35,585 nucleotides of DNA, from positions 1,259,249-1,294,833 of the forward strand of contig BFEA01000332.1 in the NCBI GenBank assembly GCA_003427395.1. The letters are read 5' to 3'. Shown here piece after piece: positions 18,002 through 29,467 of this stretch. The stretch comes from Chara braunii (Eukaryota > Streptophyta > Charophyceae > Charales > Characeae). The translations under genes and the position numbers were made by a program. How positions within the stretch are numbered: the first letter of the stretch is position 1; every line of letters begins with the position of its first letter. The notes under the pieces were generated by a model. The model was not told where the DNA came from, made no database searches, and saw only the letters and a program-made list of their open reading frames with translations.

Positions 18002-18069
18002 TGAAACTACCCCTGCCAGAACACACCTGCACACTTGAAACTACCCCTGCCAGAACACACCTGCACACT
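18002..18069. repeat. Perfect 34-bp tandem duplication
   Basis: Two identical 34-base units begin TGAAACTACCCCTGCC (18002-18035 and 18036-18069). Perfect identity points to a recent event or to an assembly duplication. Confidence 0.9.
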
Positions 18070-18111
18070 TGGCAGTGTTGGACAAGGAGAGGAGGGGGAA
18101 CAACTGGAAGA

Positions 18112-18116
<5 letters not shown>

Positions 18117-18144
<28 letters not shown>
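18117..18144. repeat. (GA)n microsatellite
   Basis: About 14 GA dinucleotides followed by GAAGAAGAAGG. Confidence 0.95.
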
Positions 18145-18147
<3 letters not shown>

Positions 18148-19253
18148 AGAAGGAGAATCTATATTTACTCTCTCTAATGTCAGATTCCTATGTTCTATAG
18201 AACGTTATTGATGTTGTTGAAGCACCAGTACACCACACATCGGCCCCCGGATGTCAGCATGAAACCCGCACCACTTCGGAGGCCACCAATTTTATTTTTC
18301 AACGGCGCCACACGCCAAGCGGCCTCTCTGAGTTTGCTTGTGGCAACAAATACTTTCTGCACGGCTGAGGCCGTGTATTTGCGGTTGAATAGACTGAATA
18401 TTTACTGTAGATGAAAGTTCATTTTCCTCCCAAAAATAAAAAATCAGGACAACACCCGTCTAGGACCACGGTTAATGGAAGGCCCAAAATTCGGGGGTTT
18501 TCGCCGCATCAAACAGGCAAAAAAAAACTAAAGAAAAAAACTCAAAAGGACTATAAAACCCTATTTGTAGTAGCTTTCGGAGTTCGCCAATTTTTTTCCC
18601 CAGTTCGGTGTTTTTGCCAACTTCTTCGTTACTCGTCCAAATACGCTGAAACTGAATACAGATATACCCACCACCCATTAACCACGAGTGTGGTATGTGG
18701 GAGAGTGTTGGCCTTAGACACTGCTTCTACTTTATGGGGGATGGTGGACGGTGAAAAAGGGAGGTGCAGCTACTGGAAAAAAATGCTGGGTCTTTGCGTT
18801 AGCCGGACCCCACGGATGGCCCCACCCCATCTCTGACTACCGCTGTTGGGGCGGGGGTCAACATGCATCCCCTGTCATTGCGAGAGGCAAAAAGCTGTGT
18901 TCACAGGGGTCCTTTGTATAGCCTTAGGAGTAGTGGTAGGTAGCATCATGGTAACCGACCAGACATGAAGACCAGGTTCCAGACAGTCCGCAACAACATG
19001 TCCAGGTCCGTTGTCCAGTCCGTGATGTCCAGATGAATGCCCCCAGGGCAAAAATCGAAAAAAAAAAAGGGAGGGCCCAGGACGTTTTTCAGGTCCTGGC
19101 CGCCCCTTGAAAAATAACAGGGCAATTTTTCAGTGTCGTTTCACCCCACCGGACAGGGCAGACACAAGACACTGCAGGTTTTTGGGGTGGTGGGTTTCAC
19201 ACAGCCCGAGCAATTTCAAAGCGGCCGTTTGGACGTGCCGCCTGCCGCTGCTG
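18145..19253. other. Unassigned intergenic stretch
   Basis: No credible gene is seen. Open frames up to 141 codons are present but have low-complexity or unconvincing translations. A hairpin with 7-bp stem CCAGGAC (19077-19083) / GTCCTGG (19093-19099), preceded by an A11 run, is the only structured element noticed. GTCCAG-like words recur at 18975-19035. Confidence 0.5.
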
Positions 19254-19531
19254 NNNNNNNNNNNNNNNNNNNNNNNNNNNNNNNNNNNNNNNNNNNNNNN
19301 NNNNNNNNNNNNNNNNNNNNNNNNNNNNNNNNNNNNNNNNNNNNNNNNNNNNNNNNNNNNNNNNNNNNNNNNNNNNNNNNNNNNNNNNNNNNNNNNNNNN
19401 NNNNNNNNNNNNNNNNNNNNNNNNNNNNNNNNNNNNNNNNNNNNNNNNNNNNNNNNNNNNNNNNNNNNNNNNNNNNNNNNNNNNNNNNNNNNNNNNNNNN
19501 NNNNNNNNNNNNNNNNNNNNNNNNNNNNNNN
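19254..19531. other. Assembly gap (278 N)
   Basis: All bases are N. The gap lies exactly where the LINE 3' end and poly(A) would be expected; its length may be an estimate. Confidence 1.
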
Positions 19532-19746
19532 GGGTCCAGCGTCCCTTGAGATGCAAATAAACATATATAAGGATAAACATTTGTTGGGGAACCTGTCCAG
19601 TTACCCTTGTACCTCTTCACCTTCTTTCGAGAGGCGCCAGATCATTCTACTCAATTCTGGTACTAATAAGGGTCCAGGACCCATTGTGAAAACTCAGTTA
19701 ACACCTTCCACCGACTGCTGCAGACAAAAAGACTCAGTTGACGTAT
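19532..19746 (-). other. LINE 3' UTR with start of the conserved tail hairpin
   Basis: The minus strand from the ORF2 stop reads through about 200 non-coding bases and ends at the gap with GGGACGCTGGACCC (19545-19532). That motif is the beginning of the A-tailed hairpin seen at 16817. Confidence 0.6.
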
Positions 19747-21051
19747 TCACATATCATCACCGATTCCGTACCAAGAGGTGGGAACTAGCACACTGGAAGG
19801 AAGTGGGAACAGGTCAGGAAATTCTGAGAGGGGTCTCATGGGAATAGAGGGGTCCATCGAACACCAATCTTCAAACATAACTCTGTGGTTTCTGTTGATG
19901 TTTCCATCCTCAACCTCAGTGACACCTTTCCAATCCACTTTCCCCATTCTCCCCCCCTGTTTCCCACCAAGCCAGACCAAGTTGAACTGTTGTATTTGCT
20001 GGGAGATTTCCTTTTTATTGGACATAAATTGAATTTTTTCTTTTATGACTTCCCATTGGTGAAGGATGCCTGTTTGAATGTGCTCTTTTATGGTTTCAGT
20101 GAACTCCGGGCCGTCTACCCTGACTCCTTCCCACTCAAAGATACATCTTCTTCTCCAAATGGCCCATAAGATTGCTCTCCTGCTGAGAATAAACAGGTTG
20201 TGAGTAAATTCGTCTAAGGGCTCAGTATTCCATTCTTCCAGTAGGAGGGGCTTCCATCCCCATGGCCATTGTGACTTTGTTTCTAGGTTTCTCCAGATTC
20301 TGTCCCACCATCTCCATAGCCAGATGGATCCCGGACATTGAAGAAATATATGTTCAATTGTTTCCGGGATCAATCTACTTGGGTAAGCATTTTTACACAG
20401 GTTGCACCATGGTTGAACCTGGTTAATCCTATCTTGTGACGTTCTGTCTATCAACCAGTCATTAGTAGGAAGGCATCTGTGTTCGATCTGCCATTGTAGT
20501 GATGCAATTTTGGCTGGTTTACAGTTTTTGTTGCGAAACCACTTAATGCGTCTTATATCATTTAGATCTAAATTGAGGTGTCTCATCCATCTGTTTGAAA
20601 CTTTATCCTTGAGATTGATTTTCGGTCTCAACATTCTATATGTTGATTTGACTGAGAGGGTGTGGAGTGCTCTAGAATGATTTTTTTTGTCTTTGAGTTG
20701 TGATCTCCACTTCCATGATTCAGGATCCATTGCTAGGTGCGAGATAGGGGTGTTGGGCCTAAATGCCAACCACTCCTTCCCCATTTGTAGTATTCTAATT
20801 CTGAAAATTTGATCCGCAGTTACCCATCTGACCTCATCCTGTGGATGAGGAACTACTCGATTATCTTCCTTAAAAATGAAAAGGGAAGTTAAAGTGTCAC
20901 CATTTGCGTCAACTTCTAGTACATTGCCTATAAGATGACTATCGTCAGTGAAGGCCACCCAATCATTTGTCATAATATCAGGACCTTTTATGAGGATACG
21001 GATCCATTCCAGGGGAATTAACTCGATGATTTTTTCTAGGGTTAGTTGCAC
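19747..21051 (-). pseudogene. LINE ORF2 C-terminal region with C2HC zinc motif
   Basis: An open stretch of 434 codons carries the plant L1 C-terminal module: WFRNKNCKPAKIASLQWQI, then a zinc-binding motif with C216, C219, H234 and C239 (WCNLCK...HIFLQCP), as in the zf-RVT family. This domain follows the RT thumb and is thought to help bind template RNA. It is in frame with the RT (22815) but separated by stops. A TAA (KQ then stop) lies just upstream, near 21083. Confidence 0.85.
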
Positions 21052-21966
21052 TTGGTGACAATATCTTAGTGCATCATGAATTTATTGCTTTGTGACCCAA
21101 TCCTTTGATTCTTTATTCCAGATGTCCTTAATCCTAACTATTCCTTTCCTGATCCACCCTTTCCAAGGTGAGTCATTGCAATGCAACATGACACCTCGAT
21201 TATCCCTTATCCAAGTGTTATTAAACAAGGGTTGTTGACAAACTTCCTCCCATCTCTTGGGGTGGATCTTATCTGGAAGAGGTAGTCTTCTCCAAGTCTT
21301 GATAAGGGATAACCAGAATCAGTCCCTACTTAGATCTCTTCTAGCCTCTTCTCTATCATTAGAGGGGGCATCGTCCCCTTCAACTCTTTTACTCCTTGGG
21401 ATGGTCCAATCTCAATTTTCCAGCCACATCAAAGGATCTATAAGATCGTTTGTTAGAGGAGCCAATCTCTTAATTTGCTCCCATGCTAGGATTGACCAAG
21501 GGGTTTGTGGACTAAAGAGGAGTCTGATGATCCATTGGATGGATAATGCCATAGCTTGGAGAGTAGGGTCTATTATACCAAGTCCTCCTCTTGATTTTGG
21601 TTGAATTATTGAAGACCAGGCAACTCTACTAATCACATTTTTAAGGCCGTGATTCCCTCTCCATAGAAAGGATCTGATACACTGATGGAATGCTCTGATT
21701 GAGACCTTATCAAGGGCCCATATAGCTGATTTGTACCAGATTGAACCCAAAATAACATTGTTAATGATTAGGACTCGTCCAAAAATGGAAGTATGTTTGT
21801 TTTTCCAAATCTCTAGTTCAGCAAGGGCAGCCTGTAAAATGTCATCATTATTAGAGTTAGGTTGACCTGCTGCTGATAGATTAATGCCTAGTACCCTGAC
21901 TGAAGTTTCTTTTGGTAACTATTTGACTTTAGGATCCTCCGGCGGTCGAACACCCTGATGATGGAT
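21052..21966 (-). pseudogene. LINE ORF2 RT thumb and connection
   Basis: The same frame as the RT continues with stops at 21967 (TGA), near 21921 (TAG), near 21323 and near 21083. The open part at 21750-21412 has SFLWRG, IIQPKSRGGLGIIDP and AMALSIQWI, the standard block just after the L1 RT core. Downstream, LIKTWRRLPLPDKIHPKRW is also typical. Confidence 0.8.
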
Positions 21967-22815
21967 TCACCAGCCTAGTGTCTTATTTCCCCAGTTTATC
22001 TTCATATCAGATAATCTACAGATATGGTCCATTATTTTTTTAAGGGCACTCATATTTTCCACAGATGCATCCATCATGAGGGAGATGTCATCCGCAAATA
22101 GGGAACATACAGGGATAACATCTTCAGGGATCGAAGATATTCGTATTTTTTTAATATCTTTATTTTGTCTCAAATTAGCTGTCAGGGCCTCCATAATAAT
22201 TACGAACAGGAATGGTGTCAGTGGATCCCCTTGTCTGACTGATCTTTCCATCGTAATAGGGGGAGCCAAATTTTCATTCACCATTGTTCTGGTTGTTGCA
22301 TTTTTATGCATAATACCTACCCATCTTCTAAAACAAAGACCAAAATTCATTTTTTCTAAGCATTTGTCTCGAAAGATCCAGTCCACATGATCATATGTCT
22401 TTTCAAAGTCAATAAATATAATTGTTGCATTATACTTCGATTGGCGTGTTATTTTGATGAGTTCATTTACCAAGAGGATGTTATCCTGTATATTCCTTCC
22501 TGAAAGGAAACATGTTTGAGCTAGATGAATGATGTCAACTATTACCTTATTCAATCGGTCCGCTAGAACATTAGCCACAAGTTTGTATACAACTGTTAAC
22601 AAGGTGATGGGACGATAGTTTCGAATATTTGTTTTTTTTCCTTTCTTATATAAAAGAGATATAACACCTTGGCTAACAAATTCTCTCATATTCCCTGTGT
22701 TCCAGACAGCCATATAGAAATCCATTAGATTTTGGGACATAGTATCCCACATAGATTCCCAAAATTCTTTAAGGAAACCATCGATCCCATGAGTTTTTTC
22801 TTCTTCCATTAACAT
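21967..22815 (-). pseudogene. LINE ORF2 reverse transcriptase core
   Basis: The 282-codon open segment holds GIDGF, NYRPITLLTVVYKL, motif A region IIFIDFEKTYDHVDW, motif B region RQGDPLTPFLFVIIMEAL and motif C FADD at 22087-22098. These are diagnostic of the L1 clade of non-LTR elements, whose RT copies the RNA from a nicked target. A TAG at 22825-22827 separates it from the upstream linker (23220-22828), which is in the same frame. The catalytic aspartates are intact. Confidence 0.9.
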
Positions 22816-22824
22816 TAAGGCTTT

Positions 22825-23586
22825 CTATATTTCCTCTTTGCTTATAGGTTTATCGATCTCCTCTCTCTGATTGTCAGATAAAGATTGACCCATAGGTTGC
22901 AGAAAATCTTCAATTTCATCTTTGAACTGTTCGTTGGGGAGATCCTTCGTATTAGAAGAGAATAGGTTCTTAAAGAAATCCCTGACAATTTTGTTACAGG
23001 CAACACATGAATTAGCCAGAGGTTCATTCGTGTTAAAGGGGTTAGATAAAGCCTCAATTGTAGTCCTTTCTGAATTAGCCTTTGTCATTGCAAAAAATCT
23101 TGCATCCACAGCTCCTTCCATCTGACTTCTTTTTAATTTTTCCCTTATTCTCATCCCCTGCCATCTGTATTCCATATTTCTCAAGAGTTGATTTTCTAAG
23201 TTTTGAATTTCACTAGCCATTGTTTCTAACAGATCTGGGTCCTCAGTGAGGGTCTCAGTTTGTTGAAGTTCCTCAATTCTTTTGTGTAATTGTACTTCAT
23301 TTTGATGTCTTTGTTGAGCTAAAGCTTTGGAGTATTCATTGCATTTACGTCATAGGAAAGCTAGAACGGTTGAACCATTTAACATCATCATTGATAAGAG
23401 GCTTTTGTTATTTCCAAAATCTTCATATATCCTTGAGGAACTGTTTAAATCTGTCCAATTTAAGATCTGAAGTGCTAAGTCTGTAGAATCATCGCCCTTG
23501 ATCAGGTCTCCTGCTGAATGTGAGTACCACCATGCATGTGGCATGATCCAATCCTGGAAGGGGGCTTTTAGGGAGTATGCTGACAA
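22825..23586 (-). pseudogene. LINE ORF2 linker between endonuclease and RT
   Basis: Two open pieces in the RT frame (23586-23350 and 23220-22825) show the end of the endonuclease (LKAPFQDWIMPHAWW) and the helical linker (ENQLLRNMEYRWQGMRIREK; AFFKNLF-like block). The stop near 23348 reads TGA before CGT and fits a CGA codon changed at a CG site. Confidence 0.75.
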
Positions 23587-24358
23587 ATTGTAATGCCCCC
23601 TGTAATTCCTCTGATACCAGGATTAAATCTATTATAGATTTAGTATTTTTCCTCGATTGGTTCCTCCTGAAACAACTGAACGTTTTGGTATTCGGATTTA
23701 GTCTCCTAAAGGAGTCAAACAGGTTTGTTGTATGACAGAGGCTTGATATAATGAATTCATCGACTTCCACATACGTTGGGCAGGGGTAGGGGAGGTTCCA
23801 TCTATCTAAGTTCCGATCTGGAGCTGCATTAAAATCCCCTGCAATGATAACAGGGATGCCCGCCGGTAGATGAGAGAGAACACTGGTAAAAAAGACCTCA
23901 CGGACTCCCAACTCATTGGGCCCATATAAGTTTAGAATACTGACCATTTCTAATTCTATCATTACCAGTATGTATACCCATCTTCCCTCTTGACGGTATG
24001 CCTCCTACTTTATAACTTATAATTTAGTATCAGGGAGAATTCAAATTGGCACCCCAGCACTCCCTGGTTTGGGAGCATGTGCTCTAAATGACGTGTGTGG
24101 CCAAATTTCTTTATGGATATAATTGTGAACATCTGTGTTTTGGAGGTGGGTTTCTTGTATGCAGATTACATCTGACCATTTTTTGCCATCTATTCCCTTA
24201 ATTTGTTCATATATGGCTTGTTTCTTAGAGCTCTTGGCCGAAGCAAGGCCGTTAACATTTAATGACCTAAGGTCCAGTTCTGTATTTCTCCTTAGTGTTT
24301 TCCAATTCCTATCTCTATTATAAACCAAATCAACTAAATTTACTTCCCCCATTATCAA
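23489..24358 (-). pseudogene. LINE ORF2 apurinic-type endonuclease
   Basis: The N-terminal half (24358-24041) has LRSLNVNGL and ICIQETHL with the catalytic Asn and Glu. The second half (23962-23489) has ILNLYGP, VIIAGDFNAAPD, SIIDLILVS and GLDHATCMV with the catalytic Asp, Asn and His. Both halves share a frame but three stops lie between them (about 24040-23985). A frameshift near the end leads into the RT frame. The enzyme would nick chromosomal DNA to prime reverse transcription. The ORF2 start is probably ATG 24358 or 24352, about 70 bases after the ORF1 stop. Confidence 0.85.
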
Positions 24359-24430
24359 TGGTCAAATTTAAAAACAAACTCTTTGATTCTGATGATTGTC
24401 ACTTTTTGAGGGGTAAAGTCTAATTAGTGT

Positions 24431-25315
24431 TTATAAATTCTTCCAAGATCCGTTATCTAATACACCCCCTTGCACCAATATCCTTTGTTGGAGGAGTCTC
24501 GACAAAAGTAAGATCACATCTGTATCTGACCAGAAGTGACTAGCCTTGATTTTTAACACTTGGATCTCTATAAGAGATTCCAGACTCAACCATTTTAGGT
24601 CAGAGGGATCACCTGCCTTGTAGCGCAGGAATCCATCCCTGTCAGCAATCTTGTTGACTTCTGGAGTAAGGGTGAGAATAGTCCATCCTCCTGGTGAAAA
24701 TGATTCCTTGATATATTTCACAACATCCAATTTGATCATTGTTTCCCCTATTCTTCTTCTGGTGAGATTAGACAGAGAGATAAAAGGAGATGAAGTTCCT
24801 TGCAGAGTGACCCCCCTATATTGAGAGCCATCTACCAAGGATAGGCATGTCTCCCATGTCCCCTCCTTCAATCTGACAGGTACGATAACTATTCCAGGTT
24901 TAGAAAGGGATATTGTACTCATGTCAGCCTTTAATTTAGATTTGAGTTTTTGTCTTTTGCTGGTACCATCCGCCAAAATTGATAAACCAGACTACTGTGT
25001 GCCAATGATGTTCTCATGCTGCTGTGTGTCCAAAATGTCCTTAGTTAGGTCAATTACACAATGGGGAGGATTGGGGCTAGCACTATTGTGTTGCGAATAC
25101 ATTTGCACTGCCTTAAGAGGGATAAGTGGTTGATGCTCCTCCTCGTTGTCCCACTCAATGAGTGAAGAGGGACCCCTTTCTTCCTCATACTTGGTATCTA
25201 CGACTACCCAGAATTTTCTCTCCCCTGTTATTTCTGATATTACTACCTTTACTTTGCTGTCCACACTGCCTGCATTCCCAAGGGTTTTCACCACATCATC
25301 ATGAGTCGAGGACAT
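24431..25315 (-). pseudogene. LINE ORF1 C-terminal region, unrecognised domain
   Basis: Two open pieces in one frame (25315-24992 and 24976-24431) are split by a TAG that fits a changed CAG. The second piece, after a basic stretch (SKRQKLKSKLK), has ordinary globular composition (GIVIVPVRLKEGTWETCLS, GGWTILTLTPEVNKIADRDG) and ends at a stop shortly before ORF2. I do not recognise the domain. Its place suggests an RNA-binding or assembly role in ORF1, but that is inference. Confidence 0.6.
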
Positions 25316-25680
25316 GCTTGCTAGAGCACCTGTGCTGCTTGATTCTTGGCTACAACACCAAGCGGGAGAGATGCTACAGGTATCAAGTCCTTCTGTCGAG
25401 ATGACCTCGATCGCCTCATTGGAACATTTAGGAATGACTGGTTTATCAGAGTCATGACTCTCCCCATTTGTGCGGGGCGTTAACGATTTCTCTGAGATGC
25501 AATCTTCTATACTGATGAGGGCCGAGTTATGGAGAGAAACAAAATCAGACTCGGCCCCTGCTCTCTTCTCGAGAACTGGAGTGGTGTTTGGTGATCATTC
25601 CTGTGATAAAATGGACTTAAAGGTGTTCAAAAGGATTAATTTTGTTTTACCTTTATCCTCATTGACCTGGTTGGGCCTGT

Positions 25681-26728
25681 TTAGTTTGGATAATCGTTTC
25701 TCTTTCTTGTTTTGAATTCTTTTGTCTGGCGAGGAGAGATTGCCAAGTGGTACAACCTATAACTGTTGTTGATCCCTCTTCCTTCCCTAGTTATCTGTAC
25801 TTGTTTATTGGCAGTCTGTTTATTATTTCCTTTTTTATTCATGACATTTTTCCTTGCAAGTGCCTTCAGTCTACCTGATCCCATCCTTACTCCTTTCTGT
25901 CTTCCTTCTATTCCTGCTGTTCTAACCCCCGACTGTTGTTAAGGAGTGTAACAGAGTCTAGTGGAGAGGGTTGGAAATTGCCATCGACAGTAGCAGACTG
26001 TTTTTTAATTTCATGACATTTTTTCTTGTCAGAACCTTTAGTCTTCTTGATCTCCTCTCATGTTGAGAACTCCCACTTTCCATTCCCTCTTCCTTATAAG
26101 TTTCCTTTATCTTTTCTTCGTGCTCTGACCTTTCACTGTTAGTGAGGAGTATAGCGGAATCTTGCGAAAGGGAGTGGATTTTGACACAAGCTATATGGAG
26201 CAACCTATTGCTGGCTATTGTCCAGTCGTCATCCGAAGGGAGTCCGAATTGGAGGGCAGATTTAAGGCAGTCGCTGTCAAATAACCAGGATTTAATCTGA
26301 TCTTTAATAGGGACCCAAACTTCTTCAGCTGTATTGGGATATTTGAATTTGAGGTTACTCAATACCCATTCGGAAACATTATACACACCCTGTTTCAATT
26401 TGACTAATGAGTCCTGTTCACCCCCCAAATCTCCCATTGTTGTCAGAGAAATAGCTTTCACCGGCGCCTCTTCAAAATCCATATATTCATTTGAGAAGGC
26501 ATCTCTAAACGGATCAACGTCCACATCCATTGTGGATAAGTCCGTTGGCAAGAAAAAAATCCCACGTAGTTCCTCATACGAAGGCTGATCATACTGACTA
26601 TGGCTTTCTGGGCCTACGGAATGAATCTGCGATTCAGACTGTTTCATGTCTCTTTCATTGAATGGTGATCTACTGTCACCATTGTCCCACAAGGACTTAG
26701 AGTATCTGACTGATCTCCCCCTGGACAA
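25681..26728 (-). pseudogene. LINE ORF1 middle region with internal duplication
   Basis: The larger piece (26728-25958) is an acidic, helical segment with YPNTAEEVWVPIKDQIKSWL. It ends in a basic stretch RRLKVLTRKNVMK. A second, shifted piece (25884-25681) repeats this as GRLKALARKNVMN. At DNA level CATGACATTTTT-CTTG occurs at about 25840 and 26014, and the ACTGTT-GT...GGAGTGTAAC block recurs about 200 bases on, so a 170-200 bp segment is duplicated. Frames differ between the pieces. Confidence 0.6.
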
Positions 26729-27330
26729 GCAGCCTGCATCTGCGATTCAGGCTGCCTACCGTCACTCACATTTGAAGGGAGATCAATTGTCCCCAATGTC
26801 TCCCCTGTCCTTCGGGATTCTGACTGATTCAGTTGTTCCTGCTGTGTACTCATCGACAAATTGGCCTGTTGAGACTGTTGTGTCTGAAGTGAGTGAAGTG
26901 ACTGAACCACCTGCGAATCTTGCGTTGTCTGAGAGATCTGTTGTGATTGTGATGGGGAAATTGGTGAGAGAGACACTTTTTCCACTTGCTGCATGTGTTC
27001 CATGTGACTGAACTGTGCAGCATTTTGTGGTGGTTGTGCCTGTGGTTGTGACGGAGATCGCTTTTTAGACTTAACGATCCTCCATTCCGAAACCTAAACG
27101 TGGTTGTTTTGGGGGTGATTTAGGAGGTAATCTACCGCTGACGGTCCCAATGATCTGCGACCATTCTCTCTCGGCGTCATTTGTTGTGAAGACCTGTCCT
27201 GACTAAAAGAACTTGAGCTCTGTGTAGAAGAACTTGTCCCTTGAGAGTGTTGTGACTCTTGTACCCCCTGTGACCCTTTCAGGGCACTATGCCCCCCTTG
27301 CTCTCCTTGCATGCTTTTTGAACTCGCATT
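26644..27330 (-). pseudogene. LINE ORF1 Gln/Ser-rich linker
   Basis: Open pieces at 27312-27094 and 27003-26644 share one frame and encode Q, S and H-rich sequence (SQSQQISQTTQDSQ; SSSTQSSSSFSQDRSSQQ). Such low-complexity linkers follow the zinc knuckle in many plant L1 ORF1 proteins. A stop at about 27094 separates them. Confidence 0.6.
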
Positions 27331-27456
27331 TGGATTTGGACACGCATTTTGAGATGCGTTCTTGTTCGGAGGTTTTTTTTGTTGATGTTGTTGATTCAGT
27401 GATCCTTGCTGATTTTGGAAGTGATGTTGTTGGGGTGGCGTCCATTCCGGAGGGGG

Positions 27457-27925
27457 TCAGGGGGTTCTGCGGTGATCCCCTCTGCCTTCCCAGTACCAGC
27501 CAATTGTTATCCCGACTTGAGACAATTCATCACTATATACCCATCCCTCAAAACCAGCCGCAGTTGAAATCCATCTATGGGGTCTCTGAGAATCCTTTCT
27601 CAATTTTTGGTCCGGTGGATGTGCATGTTGTGGGTGTAAAGGACATGCAAACTCCGTGTTAATATGACCGTATGCTCTACACTTGAAGCACCACAGACGG
27701 AATTTTTGTGTGAATTTGATAAATACGGCCCCCCATTTTATAAGGAATAATATCATCCAGTGAGAACGGTTGATCTTTCAGCAAATCAATAGCCAACATC
27801 AGATAGTCATCACACTTCGCTACATGGGTGGGTAAGGGATCGATGAAATCCACAATTTTATAGAGTTGTCCGAAGTCATTCACAAAAGCCGCTTGAACCT
27901 TGATCGGAATATAGCGGAACTCCAC
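27457..27925 (-). pseudogene. LINE ORF1 CCHC zinc-knuckle region
   Basis: The upstream piece (27925-27677, VEFRYIPIKVQAAF...PLPTHVAKCDDYLML) runs in one frame and the knuckle CFKCRAYGHINTEFAC (CX2CX4HX6C, about 27690-27640) in another, so a frameshift lies near 27700-27750. This is the arrangement of plant L1 ORF1, where the knuckle binds element RNA. The spacing HX6C is longer than the usual HX4C and may be an indel. Confidence 0.7.
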
Positions 27926-28128
27926 CTAATAATGATCTCTCATCAGTTGTTCTCTTCTTTCTTCCGATGTTGTTTTCCTAGGAAGCCACGGATAAATTCG
28001 TACCTGAGAGCTCTCTCATGCATTTTCCCAGAAAAAAATTATCCATCCGTCAATTTGTTTTTTAACCTCTTCAAAAAGACAGATAAAATCGTAAAAACAG
28101 TAGATGACACCGGTTGTATAAGAAAGAA

Positions 28129-29088
28129 TTATGAGACTGCCTCCTCACTACCCTTCAGTGTTTGTAATCTTTTGCAGATCCATTTGATCTTATCATTGGT
28201 GAACCTTTGAATGGAATTGCCAGAAAATATCCAGTTATTTGCATGTCTTGTATAGATTTCATCCCTTTTCAAAAGCTTTTCTACTGGATAAGATTTCATA
28301 AGAGTCTTCCTCCCCCCCTGATCAACCACTTTATGATCTGAAGAGATAAGAAAAATGGAAAGGAAATAAGCCCTAGCCGAGGGCAGATTCCTCAAGGGGA
28401 TTTTCAAATCCTCTAACGGTGAACCCGTTGGTCCAATTGCTGGTCTTGAGACATTGAGAGTCTTTTCATTCATCATCTGTATGAGTCTTTGCGCCCATGA
28501 GGGGGAGGAGGAGGATGTGGAGGATGCTCCAAGGGGGGAGGAGGGCAGGGAGGAGGGCGGGGGGGACGCACCTTTCCTGCTACTTGTGTCTTTTGAATCA
28601 GCCTGCTTTTCCTTTTCTGTGGAGCTACGATTTATCTTGCGGTTATCCTGTTCTGCTTTTTCTTCCTCCGTAAGCGTTTCCTGATCCTCAATCCTTACTC
28701 CTTCATTCTCAGTTATCCTTAAAGCTGGGGAAATTCATTTTGTGTGGGAAAGTGAGGCTGACTGGTTTTGTGAATCTCTATTCTCCTATGATATATCCTC
28801 AGTTCTGCTGTCTTCTGTGTGCGTGTCCATAGGGCAGGTCATAATGTCCTTTGATTGATTAGCCTGGTTCCAGTCAGCATTTGACTTCGGCTCCCTGACT
28901 TCTGATGAGAAAACTTTCATTTGTCTCTGCTGATTTGTTAATGAAATTGAGGAGGACAACGGTCCGCTATAAGGCGACGACCCTATATGCCTTATGGCCG
29001 CATGGCGCATAGCGCCTTGGTAGAATAAGAGGGATTTTTTCCCTCCCATTCTTTTGGAAGACAAGGATGTTAGTGTGGTCATATTCAT
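28129..29088 (-). pseudogene. LINE ORF1 N-terminal region
   Basis: Open pieces at 29088-28786 (starting MNMTTLTSLSSKRMGGKK) and 28476-28129 share a frame. The stretch between them encodes charged and Ser/Pro-rich sequence. The second piece has IPLRNLPSARAYFLSIFLI and IKWICKRLQTLKG. Similarity to known ORF1 N-terminal domains is not clear to me; placement rests on continuity with the knuckle downstream. Confidence 0.5.
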
Positions 29089-29418
29089 CTATGAAATTAT
29101 CTTATTTGGGATACTGATTTGCACTGTTTGCAACTCTGCATGTCTGCTAGTTGAATGTGTTTGTTGATTTGCTGGAAGACAGGTGCTCTGCTGCCTGAAC
29201 TACAAAGTGCAAAGCAGGTGAGTGTCTGCTAACACCCCCCNCCCCCCCCCCGGTTTCTTTTTTATTTTTGTTTTTTTTTTTGGTCTGGAGATTTTTGACC
29301 GATTGACACCAGTCCGAACTGTCTGGGGTTGGCGATGTCCGGATCACTGGAGATTTTTTTTATTTTTTTTTTGGAAGGAAACCGGTTTTTCATGAGTGCC
29401 CCCCGACCCTGTAACGTT
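29089..29418. other. Unassigned stretch with C and T homopolymers
   Basis: No gene is seen. A C run with an N at 29241 and T-rich tracts at 29255-29280 and 29355-29375 dominate. The single N in a homopolymer suggests poor local assembly. Confidence 0.5.
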
Positions 29419-29467
29419 AGCACTTTTTAGAATGTATCCGACTGTACTTGTGGGCACAGTGGATGAA

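Larger units (their letters stand above)
19532..29088 (-). mobile_element. L1-like LINE (AP endonuclease, RT), decayed, 3' end lost in gap
   Basis: Read on the minus strand the order is ORF1 (29088 to 24431) with a CCHC knuckle, then ORF2 (24358 to 19747) with apurinic-type endonuclease, L1-type RT and a C-terminal C2HC zinc motif, then about 200 bases of 3' UTR running into the gap. The 5' limit near 29090 is approximate. ORF2 stays in one frame from 23586 to 19747 and is broken only by single stops; one frameshift lies near 23500-23590. ORF1 has several frameshifts. At over 9.5 kb the copy is long for a plant L1 and seems full length. Confidence 0.85.

Noticed and set aside
19107-19847. Open frames spanning the N gap
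   Set aside because: They exist only because N codons are not read as stops.
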